Shown: positions 7,685 to 16,666, counted from the stretch's first letter. The stretch is DNA of 59,805 nucleotides from an uncultured Eggerthellaceae bacterium (GCA_947564425.1 CANOBU010000002.1:1-59805); one strand, 5' to 3'. Notes: a model not told the origin generated them from the sequence alone. Numbers and translations are program-made.

Positions 7685-8875
7685 CTAGGCAGCCGTATCC
7701 TCTTCGACTTCCTCGTCGAGGAGCTCGTCATCCAGGGGCTCTTCATCAAGAAGGCTCTCATCATCGAGCAGCAGCTCGTCGTCTTCCATGAGCTCATCCA
7801 GATTCGGGTCGCCTTCCAGAAGCTCTTCATCATCGGCAGAGACGGCATACTCGGCATACTTGTCCATATCCACGAAGTAATCGAGGCCCGCGGGCACCTC
7901 GGCATACTCAATGGTGATGCCCTTCTTGTAATTCTCCAGCCACTCATCATAGGCGCTGTAGCCTTCGGACATGGCCACCGATTCGCGCATCTCCTCAAGC
8001 AGCGCCGCCGGGAAGACCTCCACAGAGGTCACCTCGCCTTCAGGGGCAGTGAATTCCTCGGTGCACAAGATGATCTGCGGGCCCTCATCGGTATCCACCA
8101 CGTTGCTCATCTGGCCCGGGGCCAAGGCAGCCAGGGCGTCCTGGTAATCATCGGAGAATCCGATCAGCACGTCCCAGCCCATATCGCCGCCGTTGGCAGA
8201 GCTCTCCCCATCGACGGAGTACTCCTTGGCGGCGTCGGCGAAGGATATCTCGTTGGCCATGATGCGCTGCAGCACCTCCTGGGCCAGCTCGCCATCGCCC
8301 TCGTCGAACACGATGGCCGAGGAGCGCTTGGCATCATCGTAGTAGTCGCTGTTCTCGGTGTAGTACTCGATCACCTCTGCATCGCTCACGTCCCCGGCGG
8401 GGGCGGCCACCTTCTGCTGCAATGCATCCTGCAGCATGGAGGCCTCCACCTCGGAGCGGTACTGGTCCTCGGTCATGCCCGTCTCCGCCAGCATGTCGTT
8501 CCACTCCTCGTCGGAGTCGTACATGGACTTCATGCTTTCCAGGTACTCGTCCACCTCGGATTGGTCCACGGACACGCCCTCGCTGGCGGCGGCTTGGCGT
8601 ACCACCTCGTCATCGACCAGCTGCTCCAGGGTTTCCTCGCGGAAGCTCTCGGGCGTATAGCCGGACTCCGCCAACCACTGGCCCCAGGAATCGTCATCAG
8701 TCAGCTCCATGCTGGTGCGGAAGGCCTGGACATCGGCTGTAACGGTGCTCTCGGGGATAACGGTGCCGTTCACCGTGGCCGCCGCCTGGGTGCTTCCATT
8801 GCCCGAGCAGCCCGCCAGGGCCAGAACGCCGATGACAGCCGTTGCGATTAACGTTGTGAGTTTGCGCTTGATCAA
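7685..8875 (-). CDS. Parvulin-type peptidyl-prolyl isomerase lipoprotein (PrsA/SurA-like)
   Basis: A 396-residue lipoprotein. Residues 1-23 are a lipoprotein signal with the lipobox LALAGC; a SurA-N-like segment with ATVNGTVIPESTV follows, and the PpiC domain is at about 165-280 (SSAIVFDEGDGELAQEVLQR, FADAAKEYS, GGDMGW). Such proteins fold secreted proteins outside the membrane. The start is the TTG at 8875, with AAGGAAAGGAA just upstream; no ATG gives a proper signal peptide. The last 50 residues are almost only Asp, Glu and Leu (DDELLLDDESLLDEEP), an unusual acidic tail. It follows purE by 28 bp and is probably co-transcribed. It ends beside a REP-like element. Confidence 0.88.
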   Translation of the reverse strand: MIKRKLTTLIATAVIGVLALAGCSGNGSTQAAATVNGTVIPESTVTADVQAFRTSMELTDDDSWGQWLAESGYTPESFREETLEQLVDDEVVRQAAASEGVSVDQSEVDEYLESMKSMYDSDEEWNDMLAETGMTEDQYRSEVEASMLQDALQQKVAAPAGDVSDAEVIEYYTENSDYYDDAKRSSAIVFDEGDGELAQEVLQRIMANEISFADAAKEYSVDGESSANGGDMGWDVLIGFSDDYQDALAALAPGQMSNVVDTDEGPQIILCTEEFTAPEGEVTSVEVFPAALLEEMRESVAMSEGYSAYDEWLENYKKGITIEYAEVPAGLDYFVDMDKYAEYAVSADDEELLEGDPNLDELMEDDELLLDDESLLDEEPLDDELLDEEVEEDTAA

Positions 8876-8903
8876 TGCAGTTCCTTTCCTTGGGAGGCGG
8901 GGC

Positions 8904-9368
8904 CTAAGCCTCGGCCATGGCCTTCTTGAAATCCACGATGGTGTTGTAGCAGGCGGCATCGCCGGTACCCAGCATCTGCACAGCCAGGATAGCGGCGTTC
9001 TTCGCGCCGTTGATGGCCACGCAAGCCACCGGCACGCCGCTGGGCATCTGGACCATGGACAGCAGCGAGTCCAGGCCGCCCAAGTCGCTCGTCTTCATGG
9101 GCACGCAGATCACCGGGCAGGCGGTGTAGGCGGCCACGACGCCGCCCAGATGCGCAGCCTTGCCGGCGGCGGCGATGATCACGCGGATCCCACGGTCATG
9201 GGCCGATTGCGCCCAATCATGGACCTCGGCCGGCTTGCGGTGGGCGCTGGCCACCTTCACCTCGTAGGGGATGCCGAACTCATCCAGCTGGGCCATGCAG
9301 GGCTCCATGGCCCCCATATCCGATGTCGATCCCATGATTATGCCCACCAGGGGCGCTTTCTGTGCCAC
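8904..9368 (-). CDS. purE: N5-carboxyaminoimidazole ribonucleotide mutase
   Basis: A 154-residue class I PurE that converts N5-CAIR to CAIR in purine synthesis. The signature GIIMGSTSD lies near the N-terminus, then SAHRKPAEV and [14 protein letters not shown], and the protein ends at the normal length. I choose the GTG at 9368, which has a strong AGGAGG four bases upstream and gives the usual (M)[12 protein letters not shown] start; ATGs at 9387 and further upstream add residues not found in the family. It heads a likely two-gene unit with the foldase gene. purD and purA are in this window but 43 kb away, and purK was not found. Confidence 0.95.
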   Translation of the reverse strand: MAQKAPLVGIIMGSTSDMGAMEPCMAQLDEFGIPYEVKVASAHRKPAEVHDWAQSAHDRGIRVIIAAAGKAAHLGGVVAAYTACPVICVPMKTSDLGGLDSLLSMVQMPSGVPVACVAINGAKNAAILAVQMLGTGDAACYNTIVDFKKAMAEA

Positions 9369-9625
9369 GGTACCTCCTGTCGTCATTGCAATCGCCCTCA
9401 TTCTAGAACACCCCGTTGAAAGACACCTGAAAGACTCACAATAAAAGCGCCGGACGTAGGAAGAACGTTCCGAGCGCAGCACCGGTTCCCCACAGAAGCC
9501 CCTCTCCACTCACTCGGCCCTTTCGTTCGAGCCTTTTCATTTGGGCCTTTTCGATTACGTCTTTTCGCTCGAACCTTTTCGATTTGCCCCTTCTTAGCCG
9601 ATTCCCCTCAGCTTGACCTTTTTTG

Positions 9626-9762
9626 GGGAGTTGCATCGACTTCGGGGCAGTTATGCATGATTCCAGAATGCAAAACCATGCATAACTGCCTCGAAATGAC
9701 GGCAAAACCCTCCGGATCAGGAAATGGGCATACATAAGTGCCCCGAAGTCGATGCAACTCCC
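9626..9762. repeat. 137-bp nested inverted-repeat element
   Basis: Outer arms of about 33 bp (9626-9658 and 9730-9762, two mismatches) begin GGGAGTTGCATCGACTTC and are flanked by T-rich (left) and A-rich (right) runs. The inner GCAGTTATGCATG box recurs inverted at about 9672-9687, so a box is present once forward and twice reversed. The architecture, and the TTTT-n2-GGGAGTT...TTATG pattern, resemble the elements around 25.6-25.9 and 27.5-27.8 kb. Confidence 0.8.
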
Positions 9763-9851
9763 GAAAAAACCCAACTCCCCCAGCCGATGCCGCCAGACCC
9801 CGATCGGTTGGGCGCCCCCGCAAGAGTTCGGCGAAACAACCCCGATAGGCG

Positions 9852-9878
9852 CATCGGGTACATCGGGTACATCGGGGC
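9852..9878. repeat. Three 9-bp tandem repeats
   Basis: CATCGGGTA occurs at 9852, 9861 and (as CATCGGGGC) 9870, in gene-free DNA. Function unknown. Confidence 0.8.
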
Positions 9879-9943
9879 CGCTCCATAGTGCGCCCAGCAA
9901 ACAAAGCCCCAACACCGAGGCCCTTGGAAACGTCATAGCCGCA

Positions 9944-10232
9944 GACGCCCCTCTCCGCGCCCCCGAGCCCCACCAAAGCAGCACCGGAAGAAAGCCCGCA
10001 CCCTTCACCCCCCCCCGAAACGAGGGAACCGAAAACGAAACGCATCCCTCGCCGCCCGCGAGCCCCGCCAGGGCAGCACCGGAAGGAAGAGCCCGCAGTC
10101 TTCAACCCCAAAGCGAAGCGAGGGGCCGGAGACGATGTACGCCCCTCGCCGCCCGCGAGCCCCATCGGAGGAGCGCCGGGAGGGAGGGGCCGTAGTTTTC
10201 AACCCCCGCAGCGAAGCGAGGAGTGAAAACGA
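9944..10232. repeat. Three degenerate tandem repeats of about 97 bp
   Basis: Units start near 9944, 10040 and 10139. Shared stretches are CCCTCGCCGCCCGCGAGCCCC (units 2 and 3), GCAGCACCGGAAG (9978 and 10073) and the AAGCGAAGCGAGG...GAnAACGA end. Spacing between equivalent points is 95-99 bp. All frames are open over parts of this GC-rich region but none shows a start with a ribosome binding site or a familiar domain. I regard it as non-coding repeat DNA. Confidence 0.7.
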
Positions 10233-10251
10233 AGGCCCCTCCCTCCCGGCG
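10174..10251. repeat. Perfect 18-bp inverted repeat inside the tandem array
   Basis: CGCCGGGAGGGAGGGGCC at 10174-10191 pairs with 10234-10251. Just inside, TTTTCA and TGAAAA extend the stem. It is the third ~97-bp unit that carries it. Confidence 0.85.
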
Positions 10252-10332
10252 CGGACAGGTAGCCCAACGCGGACAGGTGGCCCGGCGCTGCGTTGCGGGG
10301 ACCCAACGCGGACAGGCAGCCCAGCGCCGCCC
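10249..10332. repeat. Three 17-bp direct repeats (CGGACAGG core)
   Basis: (A/G)CGCGGACAGGYRGCCC occurs at 10249, 10267 and 10316. The remaining DNA up to the nrfD-like stop codon at 10423 shows nothing else. Confidence 0.8.
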
Positions 10333-10422
10333 AAGCGCAACCCGGCCGCCGCATCCCCTGACGCGGCGGCCAGTCTAAACAAAGCCCCTGCCCTGCACAG
10401 CCATCTGCACCGGGCGCAGCTA

Positions 10423-11634
10423 TCAGCTCTCAGCAGCCTCGGATCCCCGAGCCCCCTCGGCAGCCCCGGCATCGGCAGCCATGCCGCCCTTGGCAGGCGC
10501 CATCTTCCCCATCAGCCAAAGCAGCACGAAGGTACCTATGATGGCCACCCCGATGGGCAGCAATGCCGCCAGCCATTCAGGGAAAGCCGGCACGTAGTTG
10601 GTGGCCAGGGCGAATGTCTGGTCCCAGTCGAGATAGCGTCCCGTGGAGACAGGATAGGGCCCCGTGGTGGCACCCCCCAGCTGCAGATACAGCGACGGGG
10701 CGTTATAGGCCGGGTACAGCAGCATCAGCCGGTGGCAGAAGATGCCGATGATGGCCAGGATGGAAGCCCACAGCCCCCAGGACGCCTTCCCAGAGCGGCC
10801 CATGGCGAACAGGATCACCATAGCCGCCGCCGGCAGCAGCAGCTCGCACAGGTACAGCGGCAGCTGGGTCCCGATGGCCGCCAGCACGCCGCCCGACACC
10901 GGGCTGTTCTCCAAGGCCACCAAGCCCAGGTCGCACAGCGCCAGCACCAGGTGCACGGCGATGGCCCAAGCGCATAGGCGCCCGAGCCATGCCACGGCCG
11001 TCTGGGGCGCCCCCTTCACACAGGCTATCAGCAGCATCAACGCCGAGCCGCTGACGAAGGCCACCACCAGGAAGTCGATGGGCATGATGGGCGTCGCCCA
11101 CCAGGCATGGGCCGACTGCATCGAGAACAGCAAGCCCTCCACGATCTGCAGCACCACGGCGCACAGGCCGGCCAGGATAACCCAAACCTTGGTCGAGCGG
11201 GCATCCCGGGCGATCATCACCAGCTGCACCACGGATACCACGATGAACGCCGTCAGGGCCAGCATGTCCCAGGCCAGGGGCGAGCGCAGATTCAGCCCCA
11301 CTATCATGGCCAGGATGTTGCGGATGGCCCCCAAGTCGGCCAGGATGGCCACTCCGGCGGCCGCCACGCAGGCCAGCCCCACGGCGGCAGCGGTACGGGC
11401 CAGGGGTTTCAGCTCGTCCTTGCCGAACAGGTAGATGGCGCTGGCCACCAGCTGGGCGCCGGCGCCGAAGCCAACCATGAACGCGAACATGGCGATCACG
11501 AGGCCCCATAGGAATATGTCGGTCATACCGGTGGTCGTGAACAAGCCGCCGGCCAGCTGCATGGCCCAGCCGGCCAAGCCGACCACAAGGAGCACGATGC
11601 CGATATAGCCGATGAAACGCGTCGACTTAACCAT
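10423..11634 (-). CDS. nrfD: NrfD/PsrC-family membrane anchor subunit
   Basis: A 403-residue protein with about ten hydrophobic helices and a short Ala/Gly-rich tail. NrfD-type subunits anchor a periplasmic-facing (here extracytoplasmic) molybdoenzyme and its Fe-S subunit and exchange electrons with menaquinone. It is the third gene of a minus-strand operon: catalytic subunit, Fe-S subunit (its stop lies 8 bp inside the start of this gene), then this anchor. The ATG at 11634 is the only sensible start. Quinone specificity and direction of electron flow cannot be read from the sequence. Confidence 0.88.
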   Translation of the reverse strand: MVKSTRFIGYIGIVLLVVGLAGWAMQLAGGLFTTTGMTDIFLWGLVIAMFAFMVGFGAGAQLVASAIYLFGKDELKPLARTAAAVGLACVAAAGVAILADLGAIRNILAMIVGLNLRSPLAWDMLALTAFIVVSVVQLVMIARDARSTKVWVILAGLCAVVLQIVEGLLFSMQSAHAWWATPIMPIDFLVVAFVSGSALMLLIACVKGAPQTAVAWLGRLCAWAIAVHLVLALCDLGLVALENSPVSGGVLAAIGTQLPLYLCELLLPAAAMVILFAMGRSGKASWGLWASILAIIGIFCHRLMLLYPAYNAPSLYLQLGGATTGPYPVSTGRYLDWDQTFALATNYVPAFPEWLAALLPIGVAIIGTFVLLWLMGKMAPAKGGMAADAGAAEGARGSEAAES

Positions 11635-12355
11635 GGTTGGCCTCCTCCCCCTCAGCGCCGGTGCTCAGGAGATTCACCTGCGAGACCCCATGGGCTGCAA
11701 TGTAGTACACATTGGGCTCGGTGCGGTACTCCTCCCCCAGCGTGTAGGTTTCCTTCCCTTCCAGATACCGGCGGATGGGCGAATCGGCATCGTCCATGTC
11801 ACCGAAGATGCGGGCATTGCCCGGGCACGCCGTGCAGCAGGCCGGGTCCTGGCCCTGGGATGTCAGCTGGGCGCAGAAGGTGCATTTCTCCATCACGCCC
11901 TCGGGGCGCTCCGGCGTGTACACCAGGTGGTCGCCATCGCGGTACTCGTGGGGCCAGCCGTAGCGGTACACCGAGCCGTCCAACCCCACCATCTTCGCCG
12001 GCGCCCCCCAGTTGTACTGGCGCACCCCGTAGGGGCAGGCGCTGGCGCACATGCGGCAGCCGATGCAGCGGTCGTAGTCCACCAGCACGGTGCCGGTGTC
12101 CTTATCGGTGTAGGTGGCCTGAGTGGGGCAGGCCGTCTCGCAGGGGGCATCGGTGCAATGCTGGCAGCTGATGGGCACGAACTCCATGCGCAGCTGATCG
12201 TTCACCTTCACCGCCACATCGTATTCGGGCGTGCCGCTGGTGAACACGCGGTTCCACCAGATCCCCTGGGGTTGGGCGTTGAAATCCTTGCACACCACCG
12301 CACAGGTTCTGCAGCCGATGCAGCGGCCCAGGTCTATGGCCATCGCGTATCTCAT
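11627..12355 (-). CDS. Four-cluster [4Fe-4S] electron-transfer subunit (DmsB/NrfC-like)
   Basis: A 242-residue ferredoxin-type subunit. It has four cysteine groups: CIGCRTCAVVCK near the N-terminus, CQHCTDAPCETACP, CIGCRMCASACP, and CTFCAQ followed by CCTACP. This is the standard arrangement of subunits that carry electrons between a DMSO-reductase-family catalytic subunit and an NrfD anchor. It begins 3 bp after the stop codon of the catalytic gene and overlaps the anchor gene by 8 bp. It has no signal peptide, so it would be carried out with the Tat-exported partner. Confidence 0.92.
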   Translation of the reverse strand: MRYAMAIDLGRCIGCRTCAVVCKDFNAQPQGIWWNRVFTSGTPEYDVAVKVNDQLRMEFVPISCQHCTDAPCETACPTQATYTDKDTGTVLVDYDRCIGCRMCASACPYGVRQYNWGAPAKMVGLDGSVYRYGWPHEYRDGDHLVYTPERPEGVMEKCTFCAQLTSQGQDPACCTACPGNARIFGDMDDADSPIRRYLEGKETYTLGEEYRTEPNVYYIAAHGVSQVNLLSTGAEGEEANHG

Positions 12356-12358
12356 GGC

Positions 12359-15046
12359 TTACACCCTCTCTCCGTATTCGATGGGGGACACGCCGCTGGG
12401 GCCGCCCTCATAGGTGCTCTTGCCGGTATCGTCGATCACCTGCGGCCGGCCGCCATTGCACAGGCGCACGTTGCAGGCGGTTTCGTTCCACGCCATGTTG
12501 GGCGACCACACGCTCACGATGTAGTACACCTCGTTGGTGGGGTTGATCCACGGCCAGATGAGCGAGTTGTAGCTGGTGCCGTTGTCGTAATGGGACCACC
12601 AGCCCTGGTCGAAGATGCACTGGGTGGGATACACGCCCGGATCCTCGATCAGCTGCCCCTGCACGGTGCCGCGGCTGTTGTACACCTCCACCCAGTCGCC
12701 GTTCTTCAGCCCGCGCTCGGCGGCGGTATCGGGGTTCAGCCACACCTTCGGCGTATTGTCCTGGAGCTCCAGCATGAACGGGTTGTTCACGTAGGTGGCA
12801 TGCACGCGGAAGGCGCTGTTGCGGGTGGTATAGCCCAGGGGGTACAGCTCGCGGGCGGCGGGGTCGTCCTTGTATTCGGTGTCCTCGAAGGGCGGCTTGT
12901 AGCAGGGCAGCTGCTCGTCGAGCTGCAGGAAGATGTCCTCGTCGCGGTAGAACTCGATGCGCCCGCTGCGCACGAACTTCGCCGTGGCGTCGATGGGATT
13001 GGGGCGCGATACCGTGGGGAACGGCACCCGCTCGTGCACCTGCTCCCAGAAGGGGATGCGCTTCTCGCCGGGGTTGGCGTGGGCCAGCTTGCCGGGGCCG
13101 CGGCGCAGCTCCTCGGGGGTCAGGTGATCGATGGTGGGGCCGCCCTTCTCCAGCAGCAGCGCCAGCACCTCGTCGGAGCGCTTCTCGGAGTCCTCGGGGG
13201 CGAAGCGGGGCCACAGGTCGGCCTTGGACGGGTCGATGCGGTTGGCCAGCTCGGTGAAGATCCAGATCTCCTCGCGAGCCTGGCCCGGCGGATCCACGAT
13301 GCGCTGCTGCAGCTGCACGTAGGGATGCAGCGGCGTGGTGGTGAGCTCGGTTTTCTCGTACCAGCTGGCGCAAGGGAAGGTCACGGTAGCCGAGGTGGCC
13401 GTCAGCGTGCGCTGGAAGTCCAGGCACACCACGCATTCCAGGTCGCCGGTTTCCACGGCGGTGCGCAGCCAGTCGGCCACGTTATGCTGCTCCAGCGGAT
13501 TGCCCCAACCCACCACCAGGGCCTTGAAGCCATCCTTGGGATAGACCGCCTTCATGTCGGCCGTGGGGCCGTTCACCCAATAATGGAAGGGGCAGGATGC
13601 CTTGATGGCTCCTTCCGGCACCATCCAGCTGGCGGTGTTGAAGCGGGTCTTGTACTGGCCCACGTACGTGGAAATGCCGCCGCCCAGCTGGCCGATGTTG
13701 CCGGTGAGGCAGGCCACCAGGGCGCAGGCGCGGCCCTTCAGGTCGCCATGGTACCACTGCTGGGTGCCGCCGCCGAAGATGATATGCATGGGCTTCACCG
13801 TGGCCGCCTCCCGGGCGATGCGCACGATGGTATCGGCGTCGATGCCGCAGATCTCCGCGGCGAAGGCGGGGGTGTACTCCTCCAGGCGCTCCACCAGCAG
13901 TTGGAAGCCCGGCTTGGCCTGCGCAGTGCCGCCATCCTTCAGGGGCACCTCGTAGGTGCCGGTCAGGGCAAAGGCGTTGTCGGCCAGCTCCAGCGGCGAG
14001 GTGGCCGCCAAGGTGCCGGCGGCTTCGTCGTAGGCCACGAAGCTGGATTGGTAGTCGGGCACGCCGGCCACGGGCTCCAGGCCCTGCACCTCGCTGGCCA
14101 GGATGCGCTTGCCCGTTTCCACATTGATCAGCAGGGGCGAGTCCGTATAGGTTTGCATGAAGTGCTTGTCGTAGAGGTCCTCGTCGATGATGGTCTTGGC
14201 CATGGCCAGGGCGAAAGCGCCATCGGAGTCGGGGGCGATGCGCACCCACTCGTCGGCCCGCTCCGCCGAAGCCGAGTAGTTGGGGTCGAAGTAGATCACC
14301 TTCCCGCCCGCTTCCTGGGAATAGGTGAGGAAGTGGGCATCGGGCATGCGGGTGACCATGATGTTGGACCCGAAGATGAGCGTGAGCTTCGAATCCTCCC
14401 AACAGTAGGATTCGAGCTCCTCGCTTTGGCAGCCGAAGGTCTCGGGCCAGAACATGGGCAGGTCGCCGTTCAGCTCGTAGCCGCCGATGACGGACCATCC
14501 GAAGGTGTTGGCGATGCGCACCAGGGCGCCCTTCTGGATGTGGCCGGTGCCCTGCACCTGGTAGATGACGCCGATGGAGTTGGGGCCGTATTTCTCTGCG
14601 ATCTCCCGCAGCTTGTCCGCCGCGGTGTCCAGGGCGGTGTCCCAGTCGGTTTCCACCTGCTCGCCCTTGTCGTTGCGTATGAGCGGCATGGTAAGGCGGT
14701 CGGGCCCGTGCAGCATGGTGTTTATGGAGAGCCCCTTCAGGCAGCCGCGCGGATTGTAGTGCTCGTAAGGATAGTCGGCTGCTTGGCGCACCAGGCGCAC
14801 CTCGCCGTCCTCGACCCAGGCTTCCATGCCGCAGGCGCCGGTGCAATTGGGCGAGCAGGTAGTGCGCACCCACTGGCCGCCCAGTGGGGCCCCTTCCGTA
14901 AGGGCTGCCGCCGCCTTCACCCCCGTGGTGGCGTTGAGCGCCGCAGCGCCGCCCAGCGCCGCCGCCGACGTGGCAGCGACGAAAGCGCGGCGGCTGATGC
15001 CCTTGGGGGCAGCGTTGGCGACAGGTGTATCGTTGGCTGATGTCAT
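12359..15046 (-). CDS. Tat-exported molybdopterin oxidoreductase, Asp-ligated (type II DMSO reductase-like)
   Basis: An 895-residue catalytic subunit. A twin-arginine signal is at about residues 18-45 (SRRAFVAATSAAALGG). The FS0 cluster motif is C64-x3-C68-x3-C72-x29-C102. The segment GDLPMFWPETFG (about 194-205) followed by GSNIMVTRMPDAHF aligns by eye with the NarG/EbdA region CDLP..SPQTWG / GSNxxxTRxPDAHF, in which the Asp of DLP binds molybdenum; Asp195 is the equivalent. I therefore place it with the Asp-ligated (type II-like) enzymes, such as nitrate, selenate, chlorate reductases and hydrocarbon dehydrogenases, rather than DMSO reductase proper. The substrate is unknown. The start ATG at 15046 has GAGGGGAGGGG upstream. 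It heads the operon with the Fe-S and NrfD subunits. No NarJ-type chaperone gene is adjacent. Confidence 0.85.
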   Translation of the reverse strand: MTSANDTPVANAAPKGISRRAFVAATSAAALGGAAALNATTGVKAAAALTEGAPLGGQWVRTTCSPNCTGACGMEAWVEDGEVRLVRQAADYPYEHYNPRGCLKGLSINTMLHGPDRLTMPLIRNDKGEQVETDWDTALDTAADKLREIAEKYGPNSIGVIYQVQGTGHIQKGALVRIANTFGWSVIGGYELNGDLPMFWPETFGCQSEELESYCWEDSKLTLIFGSNIMVTRMPDAHFLTYSQEAGGKVIYFDPNYSASAERADEWVRIAPDSDGAFALAMAKTIIDEDLYDKHFMQTYTDSPLLINVETGKRILASEVQGLEPVAGVPDYQSSFVAYDEAAGTLAATSPLELADNAFALTGTYEVPLKDGGTAQAKPGFQLLVERLEEYTPAFAAEICGIDADTIVRIAREAATVKPMHIIFGGGTQQWYHGDLKGRACALVACLTGNIGQLGGGISTYVGQYKTRFNTASWMVPEGAIKASCPFHYWVNGPTADMKAVYPKDGFKALVVGWGNPLEQHNVADWLRTAVETGDLECVVCLDFQRTLTATSATVTFPCASWYEKTELTTTPLHPYVQLQQRIVDPPGQAREEIWIFTELANRIDPSKADLWPRFAPEDSEKRSDEVLALLLEKGGPTIDHLTPEELRRGPGKLAHANPGEKRIPFWEQVHERVPFPTVSRPNPIDATAKFVRSGRIEFYRDEDIFLQLDEQLPCYKPPFEDTEYKDDPAARELYPLGYTTRNSAFRVHATYVNNPFMLELQDNTPKVWLNPDTAAERGLKNGDWVEVYNSRGTVQGQLIEDPGVYPTQCIFDQGWWSHYDNGTSYNSLIWPWINPTNEVYYIVSVWSPNMAWNETACNVRLCNGGRPQVIDDTGKSTYEGGPSGVSPIEYGERV

Positions 15047-15448
15047 AACCCCTCCCCTCTTCGGAGTTCATTGCGTTCTTTCCCCTAGGCTGCGTTATAG
15101 CAAACGGGTGGCGGGCGGCCGGACGCGTTTCCCATCTGTAATGGAAATGTGGCCCTCCGTAAGATTCCGTGAAACCAAAAGCGCCCCCGGCCGGCCTGCC
15201 GCTCCCTCGGGCCGCTTCTCCGACTGGCCCATCCCCCCTGATGCGGCCCGTTGCCCTCGGGGCGGGTGACACTTGATGCGACCCTATGCCACTCCCTCCT
15301 TCACGCCGAGCGAAGGCGGCGAACAGCTTGGACAGAATCGCCCCTTACCACCTGCTGGAGGATGGCAAATGAAACGACCTTTGTCATGCATGCTCTATAA
15401 TCCTGGGAAACGATAGGGGCGAGACCCCGCAACCCGAAGGGAGCTGCC
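15047..15448. other. Divergent intergenic region, molybdoenzyme operon / coaBC
   Basis: A 402-bp gap between two divergent starts, so it must hold both promoters; I could not assign -35/-10 boxes with confidence. It includes one REP-like copy (15362-15387). Confidence 0.6.
15362..15387. repeat. REP-like element, single copy
   Basis: ATGGCAAATGAAACGACCTT...GTCAT: the same 26-bp family as at 7522-7547 and 7656-7681, with two or three mismatches. It lies 61 bp before the coaBC start. Confidence 0.75.
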
Positions 15449-16666
15449 ATGAAGACCGTGCTTCTGGGCGTAACCGGCTGCATCGCCGCCTATAAGGCTT
15501 GCGAGGTGGTGCGGGGCCTGCAGAAAGCGGGAGTGCAGGTGAAGGTGGTCATGACCGGGAATGCCACGGCCTTCGTGGGTCCCCTCACCTTCCATGCCCT
15601 CACGGGCCAGCCGGTGGCGACGGGTTTCGACTGGGAGGGCCCGGCAGCCCGCGTCCCCGATGGCAGCGGCGGCGCCGGCGACCCCATCCCCCACATCACG
15701 CTGGGGCAGTCGGCGGACCTCTTCCTTATCGCCCCCTGTACCGCCGACGTGATGGCGAAGATAGCCGGGGGCATCGCCGACGACCTGCTGACCAGCACAG
15801 CCCTGGCCGCCACGGCTCCGCTGATGATAGCTCCGGCCATGAACGTGCACATGTACGAGAACGCCGCCACCCAGGAGAACATGGCGAAGCTGCGCCAGCG
15901 GGGCGTCGCCTTCATCGAGGCCGATGACGGATACCTGGCCTGCGGCGATGTCGGTCGCGGGCGCCTGGCCGACCCCGATGCCATCGTGGCCGCCGCCCTG
16001 GAGGCCCTGGCCGCGAAGCAGGACCTGGCAGGCAAGCGGGTGCTCATAACCGCCGGGCCCACCATCGAGCCCATCGATCCGGCCCGCTATATCTCCAACC
16101 GCTCCTCGGGCAAGACGGGCTTCGCCCTGGCGGCGGAAGCGGCCGAGCGGGGGGGCCAGGTAACCCTGGTCACGGGCCCGGTGGCTCTGGGCGACCCCGA
16201 TGACGTGGAAACGGTGCATGTGGAAACCGCCCGGGAGATGCTGCAGGCCGTGGAAGAGCGCTTCGACGGCGCCGACATCGCCATCTTCACCGCCGCTGTA
16301 TGCGACGGCCGACCCGAAGCCTTCAGCCCGCGCAAATTGAAGAAGGGGGCCGATGACGAGGCCCTGGGCCGCATAGAGCTGGTATCCAACCCGGACATCC
16401 TGGCCACCATGGGCGCCCGCAAGCGTCCCGGCCAGGTGGTGGTTGGCTTCGCCGCCGAAACCGAGGACCTGGAAGCCAATGCCGCCAAGAAGCTCTCCGC
16501 CAAGGGAGCCGACCTCATCGTGGCGAATCTGGTAGGGGAAGGCCGCGCCTTCGGCACCGACACCAACGAGGTGCTGCTGGTGAGCTCCGAAGGTGCTGAG
16601 GCCCTGCCTCTGATGGAGAAGACCCGGCTGGCCGCCGTCCTGCTGGACCGCCTGGCCGTGCTGTAG
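15449..16666 (+). CDS. coaBC: Bifunctional phosphopantothenoylcysteine decarboxylase / phosphopantothenate--cysteine ligase
   Basis: A 405-residue coenzyme A biosynthesis enzyme. The N-terminal flavoprotein decarboxylase domain (about 1-180) begins KTVLLGVTGCIAAYKA, has the catalytic HITLGQSADLFLIAPC region and the PAMNVHMY motif, and ends in the flexible CGDVGRGRL flap. The C-terminal ligase domain (about 190-405) has RVLITAGPTIEPIDPARYISNRSSG and the LELVSNPDIL-like and GFAAET motifs. Length is normal. Start ATG at 15449, preceded by GAAGGGAG. It stands alone, divergent from the molybdoenzyme operon. Confidence 0.96.
   Translation: MKTVLLGVTGCIAAYKACEVVRGLQKAGVQVKVVMTGNATAFVGPLTFHALTGQPVATGFDWEGPAARVPDGSGGAGDPIPHITLGQSADLFLIAPCTADVMAKIAGGIADDLLTSTALAATAPLMIAPAMNVHMYENAATQENMAKLRQRGVAFIEADDGYLACGDVGRGRLADPDAIVAAALEALAAKQDLAGKRVLITAGPTIEPIDPARYISNRSSGKTGFALAAEAAERGGQVTLVTGPVALGDPDDVETVHVETAREMLQAVEERFDGADIAIFTAAVCDGRPEAFSPRKLKKGADDEALGRIELVSNPDILATMGARKRPGQVVVGFAAETEDLEANAAKKLSAKGADLIVANLVGEGRAFGTDTNEVLLVSSEGAEALPLMEKTRLAAVLLDRLAVL

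Noticed and set aside
9608..10165. Protein-coding frames in the gene-free kilobase
   Set aside because: Several frames are open but all are Gly/Arg/Pro-rich shadows through tandem repeats, without start signals or domains.
11612..15040. A 1142-codon plus-strand frame across the molybdoenzyme operon
   Set aside because: It is the antisense shadow of the minus-strand subunit genes, which show all family motifs. The composition (His/Ala/Val/Gly-rich) is typical of antisense frames in high-GC DNA.
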